Shown: positions 47,818 to 56,587, counted from the first letter of the stretch. The stretch is DNA of 64,000 nt from Bog-473 sp963764305 (GCA_963764305.1 CAVXSD010000007.1:248001-312000); one strand, 5' to 3'. Notes: generated by a model from the letters alone, not told the origin. Translations and numbers: made by a program.

Positions 47818-48414
47818 TCAGTGGCTCAACGACTCACGGGCCTCGCGCACTGCGTAGTAGAGCAGCACGTATCCGGCTAACGGGTCTGCCCACCACCACC
47901 CTGCACCAGCATTGAGCACCAAGCCAACGAGGACCGCCGTCGCCAAGATGCCGTCGATCATCGTGATCCGTCCCTCGGCTCGGAGCACTGGGTTGTCCAG
48001 AGCCGCGCCAGTTCTCGCTTTGCCGAAGGCCAACCCGAACATGACGGCCGCGGTGACGCCGGTCCAGGCGATGCCAAATGGACTGTGGTGCGGATGGAAC
48101 CCGATGATGAGGACGATCGTGCTTTGGATGCCCAGGTAGACGGCCAGACCGACGAATGCGAGCCCGATCAGTCGCATCGCCCGATACTGTCGTTCTTGGC
48201 TTACATCGGCCAGCTCCCACAGGACCACCGTGGAAGCGCCGATCTCAATCAGGCTGTCCAGCCCGAATCCGGCAAGGGCAACGGATCGGGCCTGCACAGC
48301 GGCAAACGCCAGCACGAACACGCCCACGATGTTCCAGCCGAGGGTCGCCGCTTCCAGCTTGCGGCCCCGACCCAGAAGCCGGGCGTGACGAGTCCGGTCC
48401 GCGATCTCCGACAC
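47818..48414 (-). CDS. Cation diffusion facilitator-like transporter (short form)
   Basis: 198 residues with five or six transmembrane helices. GFGLDSLIEIGAS near residue 50 and WWWADPLAGYVLLYYAVREA near 175 match TM2 and TM5 of CDF transporters, where aspartates bind the metal. The C-terminal cytoplasmic dimerisation domain of typical CDF proteins (about 300 residues) is absent. GTG start. Neighbouring the MerR remnant and the Cys-rich peptide, it probably moves a divalent metal. Confidence 0.82.
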   Translation of the reverse strand: MSEIADRTRHARLLGRGRKLEAATLGWNIVGVFVLAFAAVQARSVALAGFGLDSLIEIGASTVVLWELADVSQERQYRAMRLIGLAFVGLAVYLGIQSTIVLIIGFHPHHSPFGIAWTGVTAAVMFGLAFGKARTGAALDNPVLRAEGRITMIDGILATAVLVGLVLNAGAGWWWADPLAGYVLLYYAVREARESLSH

Positions 48415-48525
48415 CCAGACAGTTTCTCAGATTGCGCCGTTGATCCCGCCGGAGGTGTCTCCGAGCGCCGGGACGGTTGGACATTCCGGCACCACGGTCG
48501 CAGGGGCCGTCGTACTACGTACACA

Positions 48526-49113
48526 ATGGCCCTTGCCCTGAAAGAACCGACGCTACATACAAAGCGACTGTTGCTCCGTAGGTGGACGGATGACGACCGG
48601 GATGCGTTCGCTCGCATCGGTGCCGATCCGGAGGTCATGCGGTATCGCAAAGCCCCCTTTACGCGCCAGCAGAGCGACAATTTGATCGACGAGATCGAGG
48701 CGAGCTTCGACGAGAACGGCTTAGGGTTGTGGGCGGTCGAGCGGCTCGACGATGGTCGGCTACTGGGCTTCACGGGCTTTGGAACGTCGGACTTCGGTGC
48801 CCCCTTCTGCCCAGCGGTCGACATCGGCTGGACTCTCGCCCGAGATGCGTGGGGAAAGGGCTATGCCACCGAGGGCGCCGTCGCTGCCATGGACTTCGCC
48901 TTTGACGAACTCGAGCTCGACGAGGTTGTGGCCCACACCACGCACCTGAACATGCGTTCCCAGGCCGTAATGCGACGGCTCAACATGACCCATGACCCGG
49001 GCGACGACTTCGACGCGCCCTGGTACGAGATCGGGCACCCTCGCCGCAGGTTCGTGCTCTATCGAACAAGTGCTGCCCATTGGCGCGAACAGGCCATCAG
49101 GAACGACCCGTAA
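48526..49113 (+). CDS. RimJ/RimL-type GNAT acetyltransferase
   Basis: 195 residues. N-terminal TKRLLLRRWTDDDRDAFARI and the acetyl-CoA motif AWGKGYATEGAVAAMDFAF followed by VVAHTTHLNMRSQAVMRRL are standard for the RimJ/RimL ribosomal-protein acetyltransferase group (Acetyltransf_3). Many such proteins have other targets. Confidence 0.88.
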   Translation: MALALKEPTLHTKRLLLRRWTDDDRDAFARIGADPEVMRYRKAPFTRQQSDNLIDEIEASFDENGLGLWAVERLDDGRLLGFTGFGTSDFGAPFCPAVDIGWTLARDAWGKGYATEGAVAAMDFAFDELELDEVVAHTTHLNMRSQAVMRRLNMTHDPGDDFDAPWYEIGHPRRRFVLYRTSAAHWREQAIRNDP

Positions 49114-49180
49114 TAGCGGAGGATACGAGCGTGTGCCAAGGTGACCCCGTACAGGCTGGCCCAGCTCGGCCTCCCCGCGG

Positions 49181-49668
49181 TCATTCCAGCCGCTTCTCGC
49201 CCCAGAAACAGGCGAAGGGGTTGTTGTTGTAGGGGGGCACCTCGACGTACCCGGCCCGACGGTACATCCGAAGCGCGTGCACCTGCTCTGGCCCGGTGTC
49301 GAGGCGCGCTGTCGCGTAGCCGAGCGACCGGGCAGCGTCCTCGAGCCTCCGCAGGAGCGCGGTGGCCAGCCCCGCGAGCGGGCGGCCGGGCGGACATACA
49401 TCCGCTTGATCTCCGCCACCCCGTCGCCCAGCCGGCGCAGCCCTCCGCCCGCGACTGCCTCCGCGCCCTCGTAGCCGACGTAGTAGTCGCCGTGGGGTGG
49501 GCGCAGCTCCGCCGGGGCCAGCGGCGGGTTGTCCAGCCGGCTGAACGTCTCGTAGACGTCGTCGAGCTCGGCCCGCATGGCGGCCAGCAGCTCGGAAGCG
49601 GGCGCCCGCTCGGGGTCGCACCGTTCGAAGCGGACCGCGCCCGCGCCCTGGGGCCGCGGCGCGGTCAC
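49181..49668 (-). pseudogene. GNAT acetyltransferase with one frameshift
   Basis: The N-terminal half (RAELDDVYETFSRLDNPP, then YYVGYEGAEAVAGGGLRRL and EIKRMYVRPAARS) and the C-terminal half (GLATALLRRLEDAARSLGY, then QVHALRMYRRAGYVEVPPY) are in different frames. The switch is at the C4 run 49370-49373, where one missing base restores RSRGLATALL, the acetyl-CoA loop. GTG start overlaps the epimerase stop by 4 bp (GTGA). Confidence 0.82.
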
Positions 49669-50585
49669 CGCACACGGTCGGGGTGCAGCGCCTTGGCCAT
49701 GCGGTGCATCCCCTCGCGCCACGGGACGCTCGTCTGACCGGCGAGCTCGTGCATGCGCGTGGTGTCGATCTGCACGCTGTCGATGGTGTTCGCCGTGGGC
49801 TCGAAGCGGGCCTCGGTGCCCACCAGCCCGGCCAGGTAGGTGCACCACTCTTCGATGCTGACCGGTTCGCTCCCGCCCCAGTTGACCGTCACCGCCGGGG
49901 CCGCGGCGGCGGCGAGCAGGCGCGGCACCATCGCCAGGATGTCGTCGGCGTGCAGCGGGTGGTACACGCTCGGCACGTCGACATGGACGGGGATGGCGTG
50001 GCCCGAAAGCATCATGTGCAGGTGGATGGCCGGCCAGCCGCCGTTGTCGCCGTAGGGCACCGACAGCCGAGCGATGGTGGTCGGGAGCCCGAACCGCTCG
50101 GCCCCCCAACGCGCCGTGCCCTCCGCGGCGATCTTGCAGATGCTGTAGGTGCGCAGGAACGGCCACACGCCGTGGTTGTCTCCGAGCGGGCCCTCCTCGT
50201 CGAAGACACGGTGCCCCTCCGGCTTGTAGACGGCGGTGGACGAGCAGTGCAGGAAGGCACGGGCGCCCCGGTGGTGCTCCATGAGGTAGGCCAGGCCGCC
50301 GCTGTTAGCCGCCAGGTCCTTCTCCCAGTCGTTGGTCTTGGCCACCGCGAAGTGCAGCACGTAGTCGGCGTCCTCGGGCAGCTTGCCCACCTCGCCCGAC
50401 ACCAGGTCGACCGGCACGCACTCGACGCCGGCGGCTTCGAGCTCGGCGCGGGCGGCGCCGTCGGAGAAGCGCGCCGCCCCGATGACACGGTTGTCACGGG
50501 CCAGGGCCGTCGCCAACGGGCGCGCCACCTGCCCCGTGACGCCGGTGACCACGATTGTTCTTCCCTGCAATTTGTCTGGACTCAT
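49665..50585 (-). CDS. NAD(P)-dependent epimerase/dehydratase
   Basis: 306 residues from the ATG at 50585 (MSPDKLQGRTIVVTG). Cofactor loop VTGVTGQVARPLA. The catalytic tyrosine lies in RTYSICKIAAEG (YxxxK) near 160. VTVNWGGSEPVSIEEWC and the terminal VPWREGMHRMAKALHP closely match the paralogue at 14113-15009. Precedes and overlaps the acetyltransferase gene. The substrate is unknown. Confidence 0.87.
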   Translation of the reverse strand: MSPDKLQGRTIVVTGVTGQVARPLATALARDNRVIGAARFSDGAARAELEAAGVECVPVDLVSGEVGKLPEDADYVLHFAVAKTNDWEKDLAANSGGLAYLMEHHRGARAFLHCSSTAVYKPEGHRVFDEEGPLGDNHGVWPFLRTYSICKIAAEGTARWGAERFGLPTTIARLSVPYGDNGGWPAIHLHMMLSGHAIPVHVDVPSVYHPLHADDILAMVPRLLAAAAAPAVTVNWGGSEPVSIEEWCTYLAGLVGTEARFEPTANTIDSVQIDTTRMHELAGQTSVPWREGMHRMAKALHPDRVR

Positions 50586-50615
50586 GGGCCCTTTCGTACT
50601 CGCTACGCTGCCCGC

Positions 50616-50861
50616 GTGCACCTCTTCGCAGCCTTCCTGGGTGGTGAGCTCGGGCCCGGGCGCATGGGCGAGGACCACGAGGTCGTGTTCGTGGTGGCCG
50701 AGGACATGGAGTCCGCCCGCCGGGCGGCCCGGGCCAAATGGGGCGGAGACGGCCGGGCGCACGTCGACGCCCTCACCCGCCTGGACATGATCGACGGCTT
50801 CGCCGTCGGGCTCGAGGCCGCCGGGTCTGGGGACACGACCGAGACCGAGGGCTACAACTGA
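50616..50861 (+). CDS. DUF1543-type small protein
   Basis: 81 residues, GTG start. HLFAAFLGGELGPGRMGEDHEVVFVVAEDMESARRAA followed by AHVDALTRLDMIDGFAVGLE is the DUF1543 pattern (PF07566). Function unknown. Lies 30 bp from the divergent epimerase start. Confidence 0.8.
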   Translation: MHLFAAFLGGELGPGRMGEDHEVVFVVAEDMESARRAARAKWGGDGRAHVDALTRLDMIDGFAVGLEAAGSGDTTETEGYN

Positions 50862-50864
50862 TCG

Positions 50865-51641
50865 TCAGACGGCCGGTGACAACCCGCCGTCGAGATTGAT
50901 CGCCGAACCCGTCAGGTAGGACGCGCGCGACGAGAGGAGGAAGCAGCCGAGGTCGGCGAACTCGGCGGCGCGCCCGAAGCGCCCGAGCGGAATGCCCGCG
51001 TCCTCGGCGAAGCGGTCGTAGAACGCGCGGACATCCGTCCCGGCGCCCCTGGCGGCGCGCTCCCATTGCCCGCTCTCGATGAGCCCGACGACCACGGCGT
51101 TGACCCGGATGCCGTCAGGCGCCAGCTCCTTGGAGAGCGCCTTCATGAGCGCCATGCCGGCGGCCCGGGTCACCGAGCTCGGCTCGCTGGCGCCGCCGGG
51201 CGCCTTGGCCGCCAGGGCCAGCGTGAACAGGACGGAGCCGTGGCTGGCCCGGAGCTGCGGGAGGGCCAGCCGGGTGAGCCGCACGGCCGCCATCAGCTTG
51301 AGCTGGAAGTCGGACTCCCACGTGGTGTCGTCGATCCCCTCGATGGAGCCGGCCGAGGCGCGCCCGGCGTTGTGCACCACCCCGTCGATGCGCCCCCAGC
51401 GGGCCACCGCGGCGTCGACGAACGCCTCGAGGTCGCCGGCCCGCGAGACGTCGGCCCGTTGCGCCAGCACGTCGCCGCCTACCGCCTGCACCTCTCCCTC
51501 GGCAACGCGCAGGCGCTCCTCGTCGCGGCCGCACACGGCAACGGCGGCACCCTCGGCGGCCAGCTGTGTGGCCAGTGCCAGCCCGAGCCCGTCGGTGCCC
51601 CCGGTGATGAGGACAGCCTTCCCGGCCAGTTCGAGATTCAT
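50865..51641 (-). CDS. SDR-family protein lacking the canonical YxxxK motif
   Basis: 258 residues. The cofactor loop ITGGTDGLGLALA and HNAGRASAG are intact and the C-terminus YLTGSAINLDGGLSP is normal. At the place where active SDRs have YSASKAA, the sequence reads SVTRAAG, so both the catalytic tyrosine and lysine are gone. It could be a binding or regulatory SDR, or use another residue. The ATG follows the P-loop kinase stop by 3 bp on the same strand. Confidence 0.85.
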   Translation of the reverse strand: MNLELAGKAVLITGGTDGLGLALATQLAAEGAAVAVCGRDEERLRVAEGEVQAVGGDVLAQRADVSRAGDLEAFVDAAVARWGRIDGVVHNAGRASAGSIEGIDDTTWESDFQLKLMAAVRLTRLALPQLRASHGSVLFTLALAAKAPGGASEPSSVTRAAGMALMKALSKELAPDGIRVNAVVVGLIESGQWERAARGAGTDVRAFYDRFAEDAGIPLGRFGRAAEFADLGCFLLSSRASYLTGSAINLDGGLSPAV

Positions 51642-51644
51642 TCG

Positions 51645-52196
51645 TCAATCCTCCTTCAGCGCGCTGGTCGTCACCTCCGCCAGGAAGGCATCGGCCTCCC
51701 GCTGCGAGCGCAGGCGGACGAAACGCAGCCGCGCCCAGCGCGGATCGTGCTCGGCTGTCCCGTAGCGCTGACGGTAGACCCGGTGGCGGGTGGCCGACCA
51801 GGCGATGATCGACTTCTCGGGGTTGAACGAGAACAGGTTGGACCAGGGCTCCTTGTTCCCGTTCCAGAGCTCCTGACGCCCGACCGTGCGCCGCACCGTG
51901 CGCCTGATGGTGCGGGCCATCACCGCGACGTACGGCAGGTCGAACCAGACGACGGTGTCGGCCCGCTCCCACACGATGTCCCGCACGCTCGAGTAGTTGC
52001 CGTCCACGACCCAGCGGGCCGCCTCAGTGACCTCCGAGACCCTGGCCTTGAAGGTCTCGTCGTCGAGTGGCGCCCAGCCGGGTTGGTGGAAGATGGCGTC
52101 GAGCTCGATGTTGGGCGCCGACAAGGCGCGCGCCAGTGCGCGGCTCAGGGTCGTCTTCCCCGATCCCGAGCACCCCACGACGGCGACCCGTTCGAT
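51645..52196 (-). CDS. P-loop kinase (FlaR/AAA_17-type adenylate-kinase-like), probable ATC start
   Basis: About 183 residues if initiated at ATC 52196, which yields ERVAVVGCSGSGKTTLSRALA with a complete first strand before Walker A. The only other in-frame start is GTG at 52178, which begins inside the P-loop strand. AGGAG (52204-52208) is 7 nt before the ATC. Other features are LDAIFHQPGWAPLD, WVVDGNYSSVRD and VVWFDLPYVAVM, typical of the DNA-topology-modulation FlaR-like kinases. It begins 1 bp after the SDR stop. Confidence 0.8.
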   Translation of the reverse strand: MERVAVVGCSGSGKTTLSRALARALSAPNIELDAIFHQPGWAPLDDETFKARVSEVTEAARWVVDGNYSSVRDIVWERADTVVWFDLPYVAVMARTIRRTVRRTVGRQELWNGNKEPWSNLFSFNPEKSIIAWSATRHRVYRQRYGTAEHDPRWARLRFVRLRSQREADAFLAEVTTSALKED

Positions 52197-52208
52197 CTCA
52201 GCGCTCCT
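52194..52208 (-). promoter_or_regulatory. Shine-Dalgarno and AUC initiation site of the P-loop kinase
   Basis: AGGAG at 52204-52208, a 7-nt spacer, then ATC at 52194-52196 (minus strand). No ATG, GTG or TTG is available in frame upstream of the Walker strand. Confidence 0.5.
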
Positions 52209-52959
52209 GTTCGGTGGGCCTGATCAGGACCTCGTTCACGGCCACGCGGCGCGGCTGCGTCACGGCGTAGCGGATGCTCTCCGCGATGTCCTCCGCCTGC
52301 ATGAGCTCTATGGCCCCGAAGGTCTGGGCCATGCCCTCCAGGATCTCTGGTCGGTTGTGCGAGGCCAGCTCCGTGGCCGTGGCCCCGGGCTCAATGAGCG
52401 TGACCCGCACGTGCCGCGCCGTCACCTCCTGGCGCAGCGACTCGCTGAAGGCCCCGACGCCGTGCTTTGTGGCGTTGTAGACGCCGCTGTTCAGGCGGGC
52501 CACCCGCCCGGCTACCGAGCTGACGTTGACGATGTCGGCCACCGAGCGTGGCTCGTTCTCGGCGCCGGCCAACAGGTGCGGCAACGCGGCGTGCGTGCAG
52601 TAGAGCAGTCCGAGCAGGTTGATGCCGACCATCCGCTGCCACTCCTCGAGCGGGGCATCGACGATCGGCCCCAAAAGCATGACGCCGGCATTGTTGACCA
52701 ACGTGTCCAGGCGGCCCAGCTCCGCCACCGTGGTGGCGACGGCGCGCTGCGCCTGTGCGGGATCCGTGATGTCCGCCTCGACCACCAGCGCCGAGCCCGC
52801 GCCGCCGAGGCGCTGGGCCAGGGCCTCGAGGCGGTCGCGCCGCCGGGCCACCAGGGCCACCTTCGCCCCCTCCTCGGCCAGGGCGACGGACGTAGCCTCG
52901 CCGATGCCGCTGCTGGCACCGGTCACCAGGGCGACGGTCCCTTCCAGTCTCTTCGTCAT
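52198..52959 (-). CDS. SDR family oxidoreductase
   Basis: 253 residues, ATG with GGAGG 4-5 nt upstream. VTGASSGIGEATS cofactor loop, NNAGVMLLG, Ser in VNVSSVAGRV and YNATKHGV (YxxxK) near 155. The C-terminus IRYAVTQPRRVAVNEVLIRPT is a hallmark of the YdfG/serine-dehydrogenase-like subgroup acting on 3-hydroxy acids. The substrate is not certain. Confidence 0.93.
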   Translation of the reverse strand: MTKRLEGTVALVTGASSGIGEATSVALAEEGAKVALVARRRDRLEALAQRLGGAGSALVVEADITDPAQAQRAVATTVAELGRLDTLVNNAGVMLLGPIVDAPLEEWQRMVGINLLGLLYCTHAALPHLLAGAENEPRSVADIVNVSSVAGRVARLNSGVYNATKHGVGAFSESLRQEVTARHVRVTLIEPGATATELASHNRPEILEGMAQTFGAIELMQAEDIAESIRYAVTQPRRVAVNEVLIRPTEQER

Positions 52960-53005
52960 TGCGCCTCCAGAGGTCCGTGCCGGCCACGCGGCACAGCGCC
53001 GGAGG

Positions 53006-54670
53006 CTATCGGGCGTCGGGCTCCTCCCCGTCCGGCGCACCCTCGGCCGGCGTGGCGACCGCCGCGGGCGCGTGGCTCTCGTCGATCCCGAAGAGCCCGA
53101 CCGGGACGCCCAGGTCCTCGGGCACCCGCGTCGGCGTGTCGGCGTTGAGGACCTCGCCCCGGAAGTAGGCCGGGCGGATGGCCCAGTAGATCAGCATGAG
53201 CACGATGCCCAGGACGATGGCGCCCACGTCAATAACGAACACCCCGCCGACGACGCGGTCCGTTCCCGGCAGGGTCCACGTGGTGTAGCTGTTGCTCGGG
53301 GTGATCCAGTTGTACCAGAGGAACCAGAACATGGCGAACCACAGGACGAGACCGCCGAGGAGCGGGAGGACGCCCCGGAGCCACAGGTTCCGCGTGCTCT
53401 CGGTCAGGGTCTTGCGGAAGTACCAGACGCAGGCGAACCCCGTGAGGCCGTAGTAGAACGCGATCATCATGCCGAGGGCAGTGACCGAGTCGGTGATGAC
53501 ATTGCCCTGCGACCTGTAGTTCAAGAATGCGTAGAGCGCGATGGAGACCCCGCCCATCGCAAGCGTCGACACCGTGGGGGTCAAGAAGCGCTTGTGGACC
53601 CGTCCGAACGCCTCGGGGATCGCCTTGTAGGTCGCCATCGACAACGTGGTCCGGGCCGTCGGCAAGATGGTGGTCTGCGTCGAGGCCGCGGCCGAGCTCA
53701 GCACCATCAGCAGGAGCAGCTTGGTCATGAACCATCCGATCCCCGACGTCCCGAAAACCGAAGTCCCGAGCACGTTGATCACGTCGTTGGTGTTGTCGGG
53801 GTTGGCCAGGCCGATTCCGTGGGTCCCGACGCCGGCGTAGGACTGCGAGGCCATGACCACCAGGGCGTAGGTCACCAGCAGGATCACGGTCGAGAGCACG
53901 GCAGCGCGTCCCGGCGTCCGGTGCGAGTCCTTGGTTTCCTCGTTGACCGAGACCGACGTGTCCCAGCCCCAGTAGATGAACAGCATCAGGGTGAACCCCA
54001 CCATGAAGCTCGTGAACGAGAGGTGGTGGAACGGGTTGAACCACTCCGCGCTGGGTGTGAGGTGGCCGGGGGGTGCATTGCCGGTGCCGACCTTCACCAG
54101 GGCGACCACCGAGAACAGAACGAGGATCGTGAGCTCGATGCCGAGCAAGACCTTCTGCATGTTGGCCGAGATCTCGATCCCGACGTAGCAGATCGCAGTC
54201 ATCAACACGATCCACAGGATCCCGACCAGGAGCACCCAGGTGCTGGCCGCGTTGTGCCCGATACCGCCGGCGCCGAAGAGCAGGAAGACGTACTGACCGG
54301 CGATCTGGGCCAGGCTGGCCATCACGAGGATGTCGGCGGCCACGATGCCCCACCCGCCGAACCACCCCGTCTTGGGTCCGAAGGCCCGGGCCCCCCAGGT
54401 GAAGGTGGTGCCGCAATCGGGGTCGGCGTAGTTCAGCTCCTTGTAGGCGTAGGAGATGAACAGGATCGGAATGAAGGCGAGGATCGTGATGATGGGCGCC
54501 CCCAGCCCGCCGATGGCGATGACGACGAAGCCGAGCGTCGCCGCCAGGCTGTAGGCAGGGGCCGTCGACGCCACTCCGACGACCACCGAGGAGAAGAGCC
54601 CGAGGGCTCCTCCCTTGAGCCCTTTCCCACCGATGTCCCCGCGAGCTCTCGCGGCATCGAGATGAACCAT
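53006..54670 (-). CDS. APC-superfamily amino acid permease
   Basis: 554 residues with 12 or more hydrophobic helices. The first helix is GLFSSVVVGVASTAPAYSLA with the family's GxxxA unwound region. PDCGTTFTWGARAFGP follows, then DTSVSVNEETKDSHRTPGRAA in the cytosolic loop. Long for the family because of a C-terminal hydrophilic tail. Probably an amino-acid or polyamine importer or exchanger; single gene with its own promoter. Confidence 0.9.
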   Translation of the reverse strand: MVHLDAARARGDIGGKGLKGGALGLFSSVVVGVASTAPAYSLAATLGFVVIAIGGLGAPIITILAFIPILFISYAYKELNYADPDCGTTFTWGARAFGPKTGWFGGWGIVAADILVMASLAQIAGQYVFLLFGAGGIGHNAASTWVLLVGILWIVLMTAICYVGIEISANMQKVLLGIELTILVLFSVVALVKVGTGNAPPGHLTPSAEWFNPFHHLSFTSFMVGFTLMLFIYWGWDTSVSVNEETKDSHRTPGRAAVLSTVILLVTYALVVMASQSYAGVGTHGIGLANPDNTNDVINVLGTSVFGTSGIGWFMTKLLLLMVLSSAAASTQTTILPTARTTLSMATYKAIPEAFGRVHKRFLTPTVSTLAMGGVSIALYAFLNYRSQGNVITDSVTALGMMIAFYYGLTGFACVWYFRKTLTESTRNLWLRGVLPLLGGLVLWFAMFWFLWYNWITPSNSYTTWTLPGTDRVVGGVFVIDVGAIVLGIVLMLIYWAIRPAYFRGEVLNADTPTRVPEDLGVPVGLFGIDESHAPAAVATPAEGAPDGEEPDAR

Positions 54671-54822
54671 GGCCGGCCCCCATCCTCTCGAAGGATTTCG
54701 CCCGCACCATACTCAAGCGGCGCGAGAATTTCTTGACATTTTCACTGATCCGGTCTGTTGGCGGAGTCTTGGCCCCCTTCTCAGAGGGGGATGTACCGTT
54801 TCGTGCCCGATATCGTCGCCGC

Positions 54823-55584
54823 TCAACGCCGGCCGGCTTCGGTCTGCCCGATGCCCTCGCGCAGCTTCTGGAGGCTGGACGACAGCAGACGGGAGACGTG
54901 CATCTGGCTCACCCCCACCGCCACGGCGATCTCAGACTGGGTCAGCCCGTCGACGAAGCGCATGCGCAGGATCGCCTGCTCGCGCTCCGGCAGCGTGGCC
55001 AACGCCGGTCCGAGGAGGGCCCGGTCCTCGACAGAGTCGAAATTGCCGTCCTGCTCGCCCAGCCGAGCCGACAGCGGGTCGTCCTCGCTCTCCGAGGCGT
55101 CGATGGAGGCGGCGCGATAGCCCTGTCCGGCTTCGATCGCTTCGATGACCGCTTCCTCGCTCGCCCCGGTGGCCTCCGCCAGTTCGGCCACGGTCGGGTT
55201 GCGGCCGAGCTGCTGGACGAGAGAGCCCGTCGTGTGCCCGAGCTCGAGGTAGAGCTCTTGAACCCGGCGGCTCGCCCGGACCGCCCACCCCTTGTCGCGG
55301 AAGTGCCGCTTCAGCTCCCCGATGATCGTCCGGGTCGCGAACGCGGCGAAGTCGACGCCCCGGGACGGATCGAAGCGATCGACCGACTTGACCAGTGCCA
55401 CCGACGCCACCTGCACCAGGTCGTCCAGTGGCTCACCGCGGTGGAGGAAGCGACGGGCCAGTTGATGGGCCAACCCCAGATTGGAGGTGATCAGCTCCTC
55501 GCGCGCTGCCGGATCGAGGGCTGGACGATCAGGCCCAGCAGCGCCCGACAGCGGCCCGGGATCGTGTTCCGGGCCGTCGGTCAC
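54823..55584 (-). CDS. SigB/SigF/SigG-family RNA polymerase sigma factor
   Basis: 253 residues, GTG start overlapping the anti-sigma stop by 4 bp. Region 2 is GLAHQLARRFLHRGEPLDDLVQ and AFATRTIIGELKRHFRDKGW, region 3 is RNPTVAELAEATGASEEAV, and region 4 is LPEREQAILRMRFVDGLTQSEIA then VSQMHVSRLL. This is the stress/sporulation sigma subfamily controlled by RsbV/RsbW partner switching, matching the operon. Expected promoters are GTTT-N15-17-GGGTA, of which two candidates lie in the region 56414-56482. Confidence 0.93.
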   Translation of the reverse strand: MTDGPEHDPGPLSGAAGPDRPALDPAAREELITSNLGLAHQLARRFLHRGEPLDDLVQVASVALVKSVDRFDPSRGVDFAAFATRTIIGELKRHFRDKGWAVRASRRVQELYLELGHTTGSLVQQLGRNPTVAELAEATGASEEAVIEAIEAGQGYRAASIDASESEDDPLSARLGEQDGNFDSVEDRALLGPALATLPEREQAILRMRFVDGLTQSEIAVAVGVSQMHVSRLLSSSLQKLREGIGQTEAGRR

Positions 55585-56006
55585 TCCGCATGCCCCGCCC
55601 GGCGCTTGCGTAGCCAGGCACGCACGGATCCATCCTGGCTCTCCCTTCCGTGCTCGTCCACGAGCGCGTCGAGAATCTGCTCGCTCAGCCGGGCGACCTC
55701 GTCGCCCTCGGGCTCGGGTACCGATGCCGTCTCGGCCCTTTCGAGCGTGCACACCACCCCGATGGCGTCACCCAGCACGGTGAGCTCCAGGCACAGGTCC
55801 CCGTGGCGGGCATCGCTCCCCTGCAGCGTCAAGAGGCACAGCTCGCCCACGGCCAGCCGGAGGTCCTCGAGCTCCTCGATGTCGAACCCGGCCCGGGCGG
55901 AGATCGCACTGGTGACGAGCCGGGCGAGCACGATGAGATCGCCACGCGCCGGGAACCTGAGCTCGATCAGGTCGCCGCTCTGGAGCTGGTCGGTGGTGTC
56001 CTTCAC
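55581..56006 (-). CDS. RsbW-like anti-sigma protein with degenerate ATP-binding box
   Basis: 141 residues, GTG start overlapping the STAS gene stop by 4 bp. Position and size fit an RsbW anti-sigma kinase. The N-box reads LRLAVGELCLLTL, keeping Glu but replacing the Mg-ligating Asn (EACTN in classic RsbW) by Leu. No clear G1 DxGxG box is visible either. It may bind sigma without kinase activity, or be very divergent. Confidence 0.72.
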   Translation of the reverse strand: MKDTTDQLQSGDLIELRFPARGDLIVLARLVTSAISARAGFDIEELEDLRLAVGELCLLTLQGSDARHGDLCLELTVLGDAIGVVCTLERAETASVPEPEGDEVARLSEQILDALVDEHGRESQDGSVRAWLRKRRAGHAE

Positions 56007-56344
56007 GCTACCCCTGCCGATTCCAGCGAGTCCGCGATGGTGAACACACTGGTCAGGCCGGTGATCTCGAAGATCTTCACGATACGTGAGTCCGCCACGA
56101 CCACATGGAGCTCGCCGCCCAACTCCCGGCAGCGTTTGAGCGCACCGACGAGCACCCCGAGCGCGGTGGAGTCCAAGAACGTCACCCCGAGGAGGTCGAG
56201 CACGACCGTCGCCTCGCCCTGGGCGATGACGCTGTGCAAGCACTCGCGCAGCTGAGGCGCGGTGGCGACGTCGATCTCTCCACTGACCGTGACCACACGG
56301 GGGTGCGTTCCCGCCCGCTCCTCAATGTGAAAGTCCTGATCCAC
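56003..56344 (-). CDS. STAS-domain anti-sigma-factor antagonist (RsbV-like)
   Basis: 113 residues from GTG at 56344, which has AGGAGG 5 nt before it; an upstream ATG at 56365 is less well placed. The phosphorylatable serine is in VTFLDSTALGVLVGAL. The strand pattern VVTVSGEIDVATAPQL is typical. Dephosphorylated RsbV releases sigma from RsbW. First gene of the three-gene operon, 69 bp downstream of a SigF-type promoter motif. Confidence 0.92.
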   Translation of the reverse strand: MDQDFHIEERAGTHPRVVTVSGEIDVATAPQLRECLHSVIAQGEATVVLDLLGVTFLDSTALGVLVGALKRCRELGGELHVVVADSRIVKIFEITGLTSVFTIADSLESAGVA

Positions 56345-56413
56345 TCCGCCCTCCTCTAGGCTCATCGTGGGCCACCCCGAGACGTCGTGCAATGCCGATT
56401 GGCCACCCGGTCT

Positions 56414-56439
56414 ATAGCCACCGGGGAGCGAACCTAAAC
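56414..56439 (-). promoter_or_regulatory. SigF/SigB-type promoter motif for the rsbV-rsbW-sigma operon
   Basis: On the minus strand GTTT (56436-56439) is followed after 16 nt by GGCTAT (56414-56419), one mismatch from the GTTT-N15-17-GGGTAT consensus. Transcription would start about 60 nt before the RsbV GTG. This suggests autoregulation by the encoded sigma factor. Confidence 0.5.
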
Positions 56440-56456
56440 CTCAGCGAACCGCCCGC

Positions 56457-56482
56457 GTTTCCCCGCAGGCACGCACGGGTAG
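56457..56482 (+). promoter_or_regulatory. SigF/SigB-type promoter motif for the GAF-SpoIIE gene
   Basis: GTTT (56457-56460), 16-nt spacer, GGGTAG (56477-56482), a good match to GTTT-N15-17-GGGTAT. About 100 nt before the GTG at 56588. It lies back-to-back with the minus-strand motif, so one sigma factor could drive both halves of the module. Confidence 0.6.
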
Positions 56483-56587
56483 AAAGTTGCCCTACAACCC
56501 CGGTGAGCTACCGGAGTTGACCCGTCGCCGCCCGGCGAGGGAATAGCGTTTCCGACGAGCTCACGGTGGCAACCGGGGGGAGAGTGC

